Source of the DNA: Cytospora piceicola
Lineage: Eukaryota; Ascomycota; Sordariomycetes; Diaporthales; Cytosporaceae
Assembly (NCBI GenBank): GCA_023375675.1
Contig: JALQBC010000003.1
Location: 806,001-870,000 of the forward strand
Direction: 5' to 3'
DNA: 64,000 bases
The notes below the pieces were generated by a model. That model saw only the letters and a program-made list of their open reading frames with translations. It ran no database searches and was not told the origin of the DNA. Made by a program: the position numbers and the translations under genes. This document shows positions 1-10,430 of this stretch, piece after piece (position 1 is the first letter of the stretch; each line of letters begins with the position of its first letter).

Positions 1-792
1 TTCTTAGTTCGGAACAGAACATCACTGGATTAGACGCCAAAGCATAGCATGGTATAGCATCAGCATAGCATCAGCATAGCATTAGGATAGCATTGACAGC
101 ATGATGGATTGAATCTGTGTTACAACTAAAAGATAGGAATTCCCTAGGTCTATGATTCTCACCTCCTTGGTCGTCTTTCCTTCATCAAGTTGTGGTTGTC
201 CCATGCCACCCTCCGAAAACGAGCATTCTTCAGGTCTCTTGAAAAGTGGCATCCACGAAAATCATTGATAGATATTTCGAGGCAGAGGGGGAGGGGGAGG
301 GGAAGAAGCCACGCGGAGGACGCATCAGATACTGTATAGACTCGGATATGTGAGGCTATCCATCTTGGATATATGTATACGGCTATTGCTAAGATAACAA
401 CAACCAAGTCTGTTCATGATGTCGTGTGCGTGTAGATTTTCCCGTTCCCATTCACTCCAAATAATCCCTCGAGTGTCAAACTAGTGCCGTGGCCGCCTGT
501 CTTGCCGTTGTTACTCATCCCGTTGCCCGCCCCTGTGATACTCAAAACTCCTGTTCTATCTATACCAAACACGGTCTTCACCAACCCAACCCAAACCAGC
601 CCAGCCCAGCCCAGCCCGAGCTCCCTTCCCGCTCCATCAAGTGAAGCAGTTCGCATATCCCTAGATTCCAAACACCACCAAGCCGTCCCTACGAAGCGCT
701 TTCGCCCTCATAGTTCGAAACAGTAAGTCGCAAATAAAAAGGAAAAGAACAGGAAGAAGAAAACAAAAAGAAGCGAATGCCCAGAATACCAT
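1..792. other. intergenic, 3' side of the DUF1996 gene
   Basis: No coding region is supported here. Positions about 40-100 hold an imperfect tandem repeat of an AGCATAGCATC-like unit. Around 585-620 there is a CCCAG-rich repeat. The last ~100 bases are probably the 3' untranslated region of the minus-strand gene that ends at 793. Confidence 0.6.
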
Positions 793-2361
793 CTACCTCC
801 TCGCCCGCCCATGAGGCGACCGGTGCCGCAGCATGTGCTCGTGAGCATGCCCGTGCCCACGGGCCTCGGCCCTCCTGCCCTTCCGCGCGGGCGCCGCCTC
901 GGTGGCCTCCGCCCCGTCGTACATCGTCTGCGTGACGGTGACCCAGACGGTGTCCCAGACGGTCGAGACCTCCCCGCTGTCCAGCGTCGTCACGCTGGGG
1001 GTGGCCGCGGGGTCCTGGGCGGCAGGGGTGACGGTGGCCGCCGGCGAGGACGAGGACGAGGAGGAGGAGACGACGACCGCCTCGTTGTCGTGGTCACCAG
1101 ACCCGTCCCCGCTGGCCACCAAAGGGGAAGTGGCAGCAGCAGCAGCAGCAGAAGAAGAAGAAGAAGCGACAGTGCGGCTGGCGCTGCTGCCGACCGCGGC
1201 GGAGGACCCGGGCGCCTTGGACGGGGCGGTGCCCGACGCGGCGCCGCCGGCGCCTCCGACCCCCCAGCCGGCAAGGGGGTTGTCGCCAGGGAGGGCGGTC
1301 AAGTTGCCGCCGATGTCCTCCCGGATGGGCGAGTCGGCGTTGCACGTCGAGGTCTTGTCCCTCACGGTGATGCCGGCGCACGTGTCCATGCCGATGTCCC
1401 CCGCGTCGCACGTGTCGATGACGTGCTGCAGGACGTCGGCGTCCCAGGCCGCCATGAAGTCGCCGTGCGCCGAGCACCCCGTCAGGTCGCCGTTGGCCAG
1501 CACGAAGGGCTGGGCGGCCCCCGCGCCGGGGGCCCAGCGGTCCTTGAAGAGGGGCGTGTTCCAGTACGTCTCGAAGAAGAGGTGCGGCACGTGCGTGAAG
1601 CCCTCGGGGCAGTTCTGCTTGCCCGTGGCGGCGTCGACCGAGGGGAACACCATGTTGTTCTCGTGGTCCGCCAGCCCCTTGGACGGGTCGTAGCATGATG
1701 GCAAATGCAAATCCTGGCGAAGCGGCGAGGCGTACCCGTCGCACTCGACGGACGGGAAGCCCTGCCCGGCCTGCGCGTTGTTCGGGTCCTGGATCCCCGC
1801 CCTGGACCCGTCCGACTCGGAGGCGGAGGGGCGCGAGGGGGGGTCGTAGGCCGAGCGCGGGCAGGTCCACTGCGTGGGCTGGATGTACGAGGCGTTGGCG
1901 CCGTCGGTCTGGAGGACGCCGCCGAAGTCGGGGCAGGTCCGGAGGGTCACGTCCCCGGAGACGATCTGGAGGCCGACGGGGAAGGCCTGGATGTCGTCGT
2001 CGGTGGGCTCGAAGAAGTAGTAGACGTTCATGTAGAAGAGGTCGACGGGCTCAAGGGTGCCGGCGTCCTGGTCGTGGAAGTACAGCTTGGGCACCCAGTA
2101 CCCGCTGTTGTCGCCGACGACGAGAGCGTTGCTGCAGTTGGACTCCATGAGGCTTTCGCCGGTAGCCGAGATTCCCATGTTGCTGCCTCCCATAAGGGTG
2201 TGAACGTGGGAAGCAGTCTCGCCGGGTGATACGATGGGGTCTACTCTTCCTTCCATGAGGGGCCCGTCTCCGTAGAACCGCAGGACGGCGAATGTTCTGC
2301 TGTCCTTTGCTGCTTGGACGGTGACTGCGAGTGCAGCCAGAAAAGAGGATGAGTATCTCAT
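793..2361 (-). CDS. secreted DUF1996 domain protein
   Basis: A single-exon frame of 522 residues starts at 2361 and has no in-frame interruption. Residues 1-17 form a signal peptide (MRYSSSFLAALAVTVQA). About residues 28-345 match the fungal DUF1996 pattern: FYGDGPLMEGRVDPIVSPG near the N terminus, then a SHVHTLMGG block, a CPDFGG block, and a C-terminal block ending in HGDFMAAWD with conserved cysteines. DUF1996 proteins are extracellular and of unproven function, often beside WSC carbohydrate-binding domains; no WSC domain is seen here. The rest is a low-complexity Ser/Ala/Gly linker with runs of Ser and Ala, a Thr/Val stretch, and an odd basic His/Arg-rich tail (about residues 495-522). 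The gene is the last intact one before the RIP-mutated island to its right. Family assignment is firm; function is not known. Confidence 0.9.
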   Translation of the reverse strand: MRYSSSFLAALAVTVQAAKDSRTFAVLRFYGDGPLMEGRVDPIVSPGETASHVHTLMGGSNMGISATGESLMESNCSNALVVGDNSGYWVPKLYFHDQDAGTLEPVDLFYMNVYYFFEPTDDDIQAFPVGLQIVSGDVTLRTCPDFGGVLQTDGANASYIQPTQWTCPRSAYDPPSRPSASESDGSRAGIQDPNNAQAGQGFPSVECDGYASPLRQDLHLPSCYDPSKGLADHENNMVFPSVDAATGKQNCPEGFTHVPHLFFETYWNTPLFKDRWAPGAGAAQPFVLANGDLTGCSAHGDFMAAWDADVLQHVIDTCDAGDIGMDTCAGITVRDKTSTCNADSPIREDIGGNLTALPGDNPLAGWGVGGAGGAASGTAPSKAPGSSAAVGSSASRTVASSSSSAAAAAATSPLVASGDGSGDHDNEAVVVSSSSSSSSPAATVTPAAQDPAATPSVTTLDSGEVSTVWDTVWVTVTQTMYDGAEATEAAPARKGRRAEARGHGHAHEHMLRHRSPHGRARR

Positions 2362-3715
2362 GATGCCGTATTGAGTCTGGTATGGTACTTATGGTGGTAG
2401 TATTTGTCTTAAGAACTGTCTTTTGTTTCTCGATAATAACAAGTAGTAAGTTTCACAGTATCAACAGTTTTTGCTTGAACCGAAGCAAGCAGGATGAATG
2501 ATATTATTGTTTTTGGCAGCAGGAATCGAGGCCCTATCCACTTGGGAAGTTGGAACTCGATGGTGACAACGACAGTCGGTAGCTGAAAGAATGTGGTGAA
2601 CAAAGAAGGGTTTCCAGGGGACCTCCTGGGGAATGATCGAAGTGCTCAGCAGCTTGCTTTAAAGTTAAGGAATGGACAAGAAAGCGACTGGCAAGTGGTG
2701 AAGCCCGTCAAGGGTAAGGAAGGGGTGTGTTCGTGTGTGGATGGGAAGAGGAGGCAAAACAAAAAAGGAGAGACCCGGCTCCGACCGAAGACCCAGACGA
2801 GGGGACAAGAGGTTAATATAAAGGGAGTCGGGGATCCCAAGCCACCGGGGCCATGGTGTTGAGGCTCCAGGGGGGTGTGAACGGTGAGGTTGAAGGTGGT
2901 GCCCCTGCAGAAGTGGCATTCTGAGGTTCTGCAAGGGCAACGCTCAACTTCCAGATTGGCTGGTAGTTCCGGAGGATCGATGACAGAGATCTGTTCAAGG
3001 ATATCCAGGATGTCCAAGGATGTCGAGGATGTCAAGGATGTCAAGGATGTTCAAAGGATGAGCGATTCCGAGTGGCTGTCTGACAGGCGCAAAAAGGTAC
3101 AGCAGGGTCAGACGTTTCAAAGGCCAATAGCGCCACCAAACTTAATTGATGCCATTGCAACCTCGAAGCCACATTCAGTCAGGCCGAGTCCATTCGTTTC
3201 CATGTTTTGGCGTCTGCCATGAAGCGGCCATCCGGTCTCTCGCCCCGTCAGTTTGACCTCTGGCCTTTTTGGCCTCTGGGTGCTCGAGTCTTGTTTCTCC
3301 CGTGTAACAAGCTGCCACATGAGAAGACAGATGAAGGTTAGAGTTTCTTACTGTCCTCGGTCAGATTGTAAGGACGGTTCGGAAAAGACGGGGATGGGGG
3401 ATGTGGAGGGGCGGATGGGGGAGAAGGAAGATGCAGAGGAGGCACCGTTTATATGTGGCGTCCAATCACCAATCATCACCAAAAAAAAAAGGGGAGGGGA
3501 AAACAATCAAAGAGGGGGATATTGTACAAACATACAAAACATACATGCAACTCACTAACTCACTAACTCACTCACTCACACCAAAGGCGCGCGGCTCAGC
3601 AACCATGTGGCCGCTGTTCAACGTATTCGCTGTCAGCCAATCCGTATGCCCTTCGCAACTCAATGGGTTGTTTCAATGGCCAGACCAGGGGGAGGAGGAG
3701 TAAATTGAAATAACC
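2362..3715. other. intergenic, left shoulder of the repeat island
   Basis: This should hold the promoter of the DUF1996 gene. No gene is supported; the open frames are short and overlap on both strands. A short imperfect tandem repeat of GGATGTCAA-like units lies at about 3000-3060, and ACTCACTA tetranucleotide-type repeats at 3551-3580. Base composition is normal up to about 3700 and then turns sharply AT-rich. Confidence 0.55.
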
Positions 3716-3723
3716 CTAAAATC

Positions 3724-4169
3724 CGGTCTGTCTAAATAAATAGGCTGACATCGCTAGATATATAGGTCTCTAACCGCTTTCGGCAACACTAAACACTATA
3801 ATTCTTACTAAGAATAACTAATATTCCACGTTCTTTTAATTAAGAACCGTTAGCTTAAATCTTATAATTAAATTTAAGCGCCGTAGGCCTTTAAGCAGAG
3901 AATTAGAATAGCGCTTTAGCTCTTCCGAGGAAGAAGGTTAAAGGTCCCTTTTAAAGGGTAGCCCTCTTTTATAAAAAGGGCCGAGTAAGATAATTTCGAA
4001 ATACTTAGTTATAAATACTTAGTTACAATAAAATTAAGTAGACCGTATATAAGAATTTAAAAGTAGACTGTATACTAAGTAATTAATATAAGAAATAGGT
4101 ATAAAAATTCTTAAAGTAGTTAAAGACTTATATATCTAGCGTTATTAGCCTATTTATTTAAACAGACCG
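3724..4169. mobile_element. 446 bp MITE-like element, copy 1 (intact)
   Basis: The left end starts CGGTCTGTCTAAATAAATAG, and the right end is its reverse complement over about 50 bases with only RIP-type differences. The flanks are CTAAAATC (3716-3723) and TTAAAATC (4170-4177), an 8 bp target duplication with one C/T change. An 8 bp duplication and inverted ends with no coding capacity fit a non-autonomous element moved by a hAT-type transposase; that assignment is inference. A second copy starts 34 bases further on. Confidence 0.85.
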
Positions 4170-4455
4170 TTAAAATCAAGCTGTAAAAAAGGTTTAATAA
4201 GGCGGTCTGTTTAAATATATAAGCTAACATCGCTAGATATATAGGTCTTTAACCGCTTTCGGTAACACTAAACACTATAATTTTTATTAAGAATAACTAA
4301 TATTCTACGTTCTTTTAATTAAGAACCGTTAGCTTAAATCTTATAATTAAACTTAAGCGCTATAGGCTTTTAAGCAGAGAATTAGAATAGCGCTTTAGCT
4401 CCTTCGAAGAAGAAGGTTAAAGGTCCCTTTTAAAGGGTAGCCCTTTCCTGTAAAA

Positions 4456-4698
4456 AAGTAATAGCAACGGTACGGTATAGTAATATATAATAAAGATAGA
4501 TTCTCTCTTTTTCTCTCTCTATATAACCGAGTATTCCTATAAACTATATACAGACCTACGAACCTACCGTAAACTTACCTTAAGTTTACTATATATTTAC
4601 CGTACGTTTAACCGTCCGAATTACCGGTAAATATATAGTAAATTCGTAGGTGCGTTTATAGGTAGGTTTATTATAAACCTACCGGTAAGTATATAATA
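4456..4698 (-). repeat. 3' LTR of the Gypsy element
   Basis: Direct repeat of 14818-15058. Shared landmarks are the TATATAACCGAGTA block, the ACCGTACGTTTAACCG block and the AACCTACCGGTA block near the inner end. Differences from the other LTR are mostly C/T and G/A transitions. Confidence 0.85.
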
Positions 4699-5299
4699 AT
4701 TACCCTCGGAAGAAAAATCCTTATTTACGTAGATTTAGGTATTATAGTCGTAATTAGATTAATAGTAAATTTATAATATAAAGACGGTTATATTTATAAA
4801 ATACGAAGAAGAACCGTTACTAATCTATAAAAAGAGTATTTTATTTAAGTAATAATAATATCTAAATTTTAATATAACGAAATAACCGGCAAAGGCCCGT
4901 TAAACTATAGTAATATATATAGTAAAAAGAAATAAAAGCTTATAAAAGTACGGGATATAATTAAGAAAAGAGTATAGTTAACTATAAAAAAAGAAGACGA
5001 AAGCAGTTTTTATTCTTAAGTATTTACCTTACGGTATTAATAAACCTATATATACTACTAATACCGTTAAACGAATAGAAAAAAAAAGGTAATAACCGTT
5101 TTTATCTTTAAGTACCTACTATACGACGTCGGTTTATCTATATATATAGTCGATATTATAAAAAGGCTTATAAACCTATAGACGTAAAATAATAAATATA
5201 AGAATAACTATAAAATAACGATTAAATAACGACTTAACGTAACGTATTTATAAAGAACTTAGCAGAGTTTTAACTTTTCTTCGGCTAAAAAAGATAACA

Positions 5300-6070
5300 A
5301 ACCGAATAACGCTTTTACGTCTTTATTAGAAACGTTTTTAGTTAGCGTTATAACCTTACTAAACGTTAAAGCTATAGCCTTAATTATATTATAAGCTTCG
5401 AGGTAAAAATTTATACTATATAAATAACGTTTAAACGTTTCGATAAACGTACGACTAAGGTTATTAACGTAAAAACGTCTTTATTCGAGACGAGTACCTG
5501 TTTAGTTAATATCGCCGCCGTCTTAAAACTTAGTTTTAATAAGACCGAAGTTTATTCGGTAGCAGAGAAAGTATCTAAATACGAAAGTAACGCTAAAATA
5601 TTATATATATAACTCTTTATCGAGTCTTTAAATATAGTAGATAAAGTTTACTACCTATACGGCGGTACTATATAATACTATAATATTAATACTAGTTATA
5701 TTAAAGAACAGAACGATATAAAGCTTTTAGCCGTTTATTTAAACGTAAACGTTAAACTTAAGCTTATAGCCCGCCTCGATAATATATATAATAAACGTAA
5801 TAATATTAAACTAAACGGACGCTTTAAGCTTATTATTCTTATATATATCGTCGATAACGATAATAAGGTATATCGAACGTTCGCGCTTTATAAGAAACGA
5901 ATTTACTTTAAACTTATCCGATTTATAAACCGTAATAGGCGAACCGTCGTCGATAGTATAACGCTTTCTACCTATAGAAAAGCTCTTTATAAGGTTAAAT
6001 TAAAGGCTATATACTAGTTTTTCTTTAATATCGTCTTTTATAGGAATAAAAGCGGTAAATAAACTTCCTT
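5300..6070 (+). pseudogene. plus-strand coding relic antisense inside the Gypsy element, unknown product
   Basis: In one plus-strand frame from about 5405 to 6055 there are long stop-free runs. One runs about 130 codons, from the stop in the segment VYYLYGGTI (about 5668) to a TAG at about 6010 that is probably a former CAG. The decoded text looks protein-like (for example KLKLIARLDNIYNKRNNIK and TFALYKKRIYFKLIRFINR) and is not a known pol domain. It lies between integrase and the 3' LTR and reads opposite to gag-pol. I do not recognise the product. It could be an accessory antisense gene of the element, captured host sequence, or a further nested element whose ends are no longer visible. Confidence 0.5.
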
Positions 6071-7549
6071 AGCCCGATAACTATAGGTTTTATAATAAGC
6101 GTCCGGGAGTTAGCTACGTTTTAAGCTCTTTAAGAGCGTTTATAGTAAGCTTAATATAGGTAACGATATCGGATATAAGGCTAAAGTATTTCTTTCCTAT
6201 CTCCTGCTATTCCCTTATAATAATATAACTAGTATTTATAAGCTCGGTACTTAAAAACTATAGGCTTATAATAGTATACTATATTATAATTAAGTTTGTT
6301 TTATTAATAATAAGGTTACTTACGCTTTAAGCGAATTAACCTTTTTTATTACGACGGATATATTTATTATAACCGCGAGATAGTATAGACAGGAGCGTAA
6401 GGGGACTATAAGCGAATAGGTTTAAACCTCTTTTAGCTAATATTATAAAAGAATCTAATAAATATACTAAGTTAGTTTCTTTATATCCGTTTATAAGCAG
6501 ATCCGTCTTTTAACTTATATAGCCGTTTTATATAATAAGATAAAGCTTTTACTTATAGTATAACGTATTATTACGATTAACTTATATAAGGATAAGATAT
6601 TAACTAAAGTATCGTTAAGCCTTACGATAAATAACCTTACGACTAATCGAGTACGTTAAAAGCTTTAAAAACGGTATGTATATATTAAACTTTACTTTTC
6701 GATCGGTAAGGTTAATATATCCTTCGTCGATTACTTTTTATCGAAAATATATCCGCTCGGCCGTATAGTAATATAAGTAAGTATTAAATCGGATATTAAT
6801 AACAGACGTCTTAATAAATACCGCCGATTCTTTTTTATACAGATAAAGCTTTTATTTATATCCGTCGAGGTTTAGTATATCCCGATATAAGGCCTTATAA
6901 ACCTTTATTAAGTATTCTTTTATACGACTCCTTTATAAGTATAAATAACCGAGATTATAAAAAGTAAGGTATAATACTAAATAAAACTCTAATATTTTAA
7001 AATATTTATAAAATATTCGGCTACTAATATTTTATATAGGTTTTTTAGTTTAATATATATACCTAACAGTAAATATAAGGCGAGTTCGATATAATAGTTT
7101 TAAATTATATAAAATAGTAAGTAGACAGTAATTTTAAAGTAAGTTTTTAAACAGAATACTTTATATAATAATTAAGCTAACGATATAGTATTTTAAAGGT
7201 AAGCTTTAATAAAAAAAATAAAACAGAGAAAAATAGTAGATAATATAAAAAAAGAAGTTTAGGTTAATAGTCGGTTAGTAAATAAGTTTTCTTTATTATC
7301 GTTCGTTACTTAATATTAATATAAACGTATTTAACCTTTATTACTTAATAACCTTCTATAAACGTTAAATATTACTTTTCGGCTTTAACGTCGGCGTTAT
7401 TAGCCGATCTACTAGTTATTTATTAAATAGTCTTTCTTTTAGCCGAAGCTATAATACTTAAATAACTATTTCTTTAGGTTCCGGTTATTTTATAAGCGGT
7501 TCCCTTTTTATTACTAACTAAATATATAGCTTTTCTATTTTCTTTTATT

Positions 7550-10430
7550 TTATTTCGAATTCTTAAATTATTTTATCGGTATTTAAAGTATCTCGCGGTA
7601 TTTATATATTAAAATAACTAAGGTAATCGGTTTATTTTATAAAATACTCGATATACGGCTATCTATAACTATACTTCCGCTTATATTTAGCTATAATACG
7701 TTATAACTTATAATGTTTAAAGGCCTTACTATACTTTTATACCTTGTTATTATCTACTTTTATAAGCTTTATAGCTAATAGATCTCGCCTGTACAGATTA
7801 GACTATAACGGCTTATTTAAAGACAGATAAATTATAAATAATATTAAGTAGATATTTATATATAGAGCTATCTTAAGCTTATATACTAGTTTACCTACTT
7901 TATATACGACTTAAAACGGTTTTATACGTTATTAAGAATACTTTTAAGCTAAATTCTTAAGCAGCATGTAGCTATAATAAAGTTCGATAAAAACCTAGTT
8001 ACTTAAAATAAACTTATATTAACGATACTTCTTATTATACTATAGTTTTATAGCTATTTAAGCCTCGGCGATTATAAGTTATACTTTCTTTCAAAATATA
8101 TCTTAAGCTAATACCGGAATACCTTTTCTTAGCTAGCTTATTCCGGTAAGATTAAATCTATATAAAAGCTAGTTAGTAGAGTATTTCGTAGCTTTATTAT
8201 AAGCGTTATTTAAGTTAAACTATAATACTAAAATAATATCGGTTTATTCGACTTTAAAATACGTTATAACGAATATCCGGATAGCTAATTCTATTATCTT
8301 ATTCTTACCTTCGGACTAGCTATCGGTTTATAAGTATTAAGCGGTTAAATAAACTAGCTTAATATTTAAACCGGACTATAGGCTTTACTAAAAGTTTAAA
8401 AGGAATTTAAAATCTCTGTTAAAAATAATATATTATAAAATACCTTAGTTATATAGATATAATATATATAATAGTATGTATACTTAATTTACAGCTATAT
8501 ATACGGTATTACTAGGGATAACGATAGTTACCTTATTATACTTATCTGTAACTAAAAGAAAGGTATCGAAAAAAAGTACTTTAAAGATTACTTACGAAGT
8601 ATTAATAGCTAAAATATTAAGTAAAGCTGTTATAAAGTCTATAGTAATAGTATAAAACAGAATTAATAGCGAAAAAATAAGCTATATTTCGCCTAATAGC
8701 TACTAGTTTTTATTATAATTTACTATATAAACCGGATAATTTTTAATATATTTAAAAACCTTCCGACGGTAATTCCTAATTATAAACCGGTTAGTAAAGT
8801 TATATTAAACTCTGTTTTTACCGAAGTAATACTTAACGTTATAAGCTTTAGCGATAAGATTTATAACTACTTCTACTAAGATATAAAGACGTCGTTTACT
8901 TAATAACTCTACGAAATATAAAAGTCTATCTATATTTAACTCGAATAGTACGTCCGCCTTTATTTAATTACTTTATAGTTACTAAATAATATTAGTTTAA
9001 TTAACGTATTTTTAGTATCTTATAATAATATAATCTTTAAGCGTTTAATCGATAAAGATCTCGGATATATTATATAAAGCGATATCTTTTTATAGTTTAC
9101 CGAGTATACTATTATCCTTTATAAGCTATTAACTCGTTAGTAGTTTAGAGATAGTATCTGCTAATATATTAATTACTCTCGGAATATAATAAATGTTTAA
9201 ACTATACTAGCTTAAGTACTTTAATATAAGAATAAGCTTTATATTTATCTTAGTTTTATCTACTATATCGAAAGACGTTTGTTTAACGATACCGACGGTA
9301 GTAGTATAGTCTGTAAGGATATATATAGGTTATTTATAGTTTAAACTAATAACCGTACGAAGTTTATAAACTAGTTATATTAAATAAATAACCTTAAGTT
9401 CGGTTAGCTAGTATTTACGTTTAGTTATATTAATAGTTTTACTTAAATACTATAGTAAATAGATTTAAGTATAAGATATAAATAACTTCCGGTTTTATTT
9501 AAAATTATCGTTTAATTAGAAAACAATACCTAAAAATCTAACTTCCTTTAAAGTATTTAACTAAATAAATAACGGCTTATTTAGGTTTTAATAAAATAAG
9601 GCGTTTTTACCTATTAAGGCCGATTTAAAATCGTTAAAAAAATATACTTTTTTATAGGTAGGCTTAAAAAAGGTCCGATAAGTATAGTTCTTCCGGGCGT
9701 TACTCTTCGGAAGTTTTCTGTCTTCTCGTCCTTTAGTAAGTATTTAAGTTTTCTATCTTTATAATAAATCGATACGTTTAATATACCGTAGTATAAGATA
9801 ACGAAAATAACCTATAAAGCTAATAAACTTCTCGAGTTATTATAATATAGTAAGGAACTATAACTAAGTAATAGTCTTTATCTGCTTTAAGGTATTATAT
9901 ATACTTAGTTTATTAATTTTAAATCCGAGTAATTCTATTAAGAGATATCCGATAAAGGATTTCTTAACTAATAGAAATATATAACGCTTTATAAATAGTA
10001 TAAATAGCTACCTTAAATACTTTATATACTCTTCGGTAGTATTAGAAAAGATAATAATATTATCGATAAACGTAATAGTAAAATACTTAAACGGCCGGAA
10101 TATATAGTTTATATACCGTTAAATATACGCCGGTAAGTTACGGAATCTTATAAATACGATTTTTAGCCGTTTTTAACTATAATAACTAATTAAAGTAAAC
10201 CGTTCGTAATATAGCAGGTATACTTAAAACTAATAAAAGAATAAGCTCGTATCGATAATAATAAAGAAAGACTTACTACGGATATTCTTAAAAACGTCTA
10301 ACTAAAAAGGTAACGGATATATATTAAGAATAGTTACCTTATTAAAAGTATAGAAGTTTATAACTATATATCTTTTACGTTTACTATTTATTATCTTCTA
10401 TATTATAAAGATAGGTAAGCCGAATAAGAT
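7550..10430 (-). pseudogene. Gypsy pol remnant: reverse transcriptase, RNase H side, integrase
   Basis: The minus strand keeps long stretches in one frame, broken by TAG/TAA codons where CAG/CAA is expected. About 10430-9890 is reverse transcriptase: the motifs NKVTILNIYPLP, FRNLPAYI and a catalytic-loop block read FIDN, where the family has Asp-Asp, so the second Asp codon has become Asn. A block around 9960-9890 reads SFIGYLLIELLGFKIN, typical of fungal chromovirus-type Gypsy elements. About 8800-8530 is integrase core, with TITIDFITALLN and FDTFLLVTDK carrying two of the catalytic aspartates. A weak chromodomain-like stretch (RVFYKINRL) lies near 7660-7640. Many stops make it inactive. The 5' part of the element (about 11-14.8 kb) should hold gag and protease, but I could not assign motifs there. 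Confidence 0.85.

Noticed and set aside
811..1698. Plus-strand open frame of 295 residues antisense to the DUF1996 gene
   Set aside because: Arg/Gly-rich shadow frame of GC-rich coding DNA; the minus strand has a signal peptide and a conserved domain.
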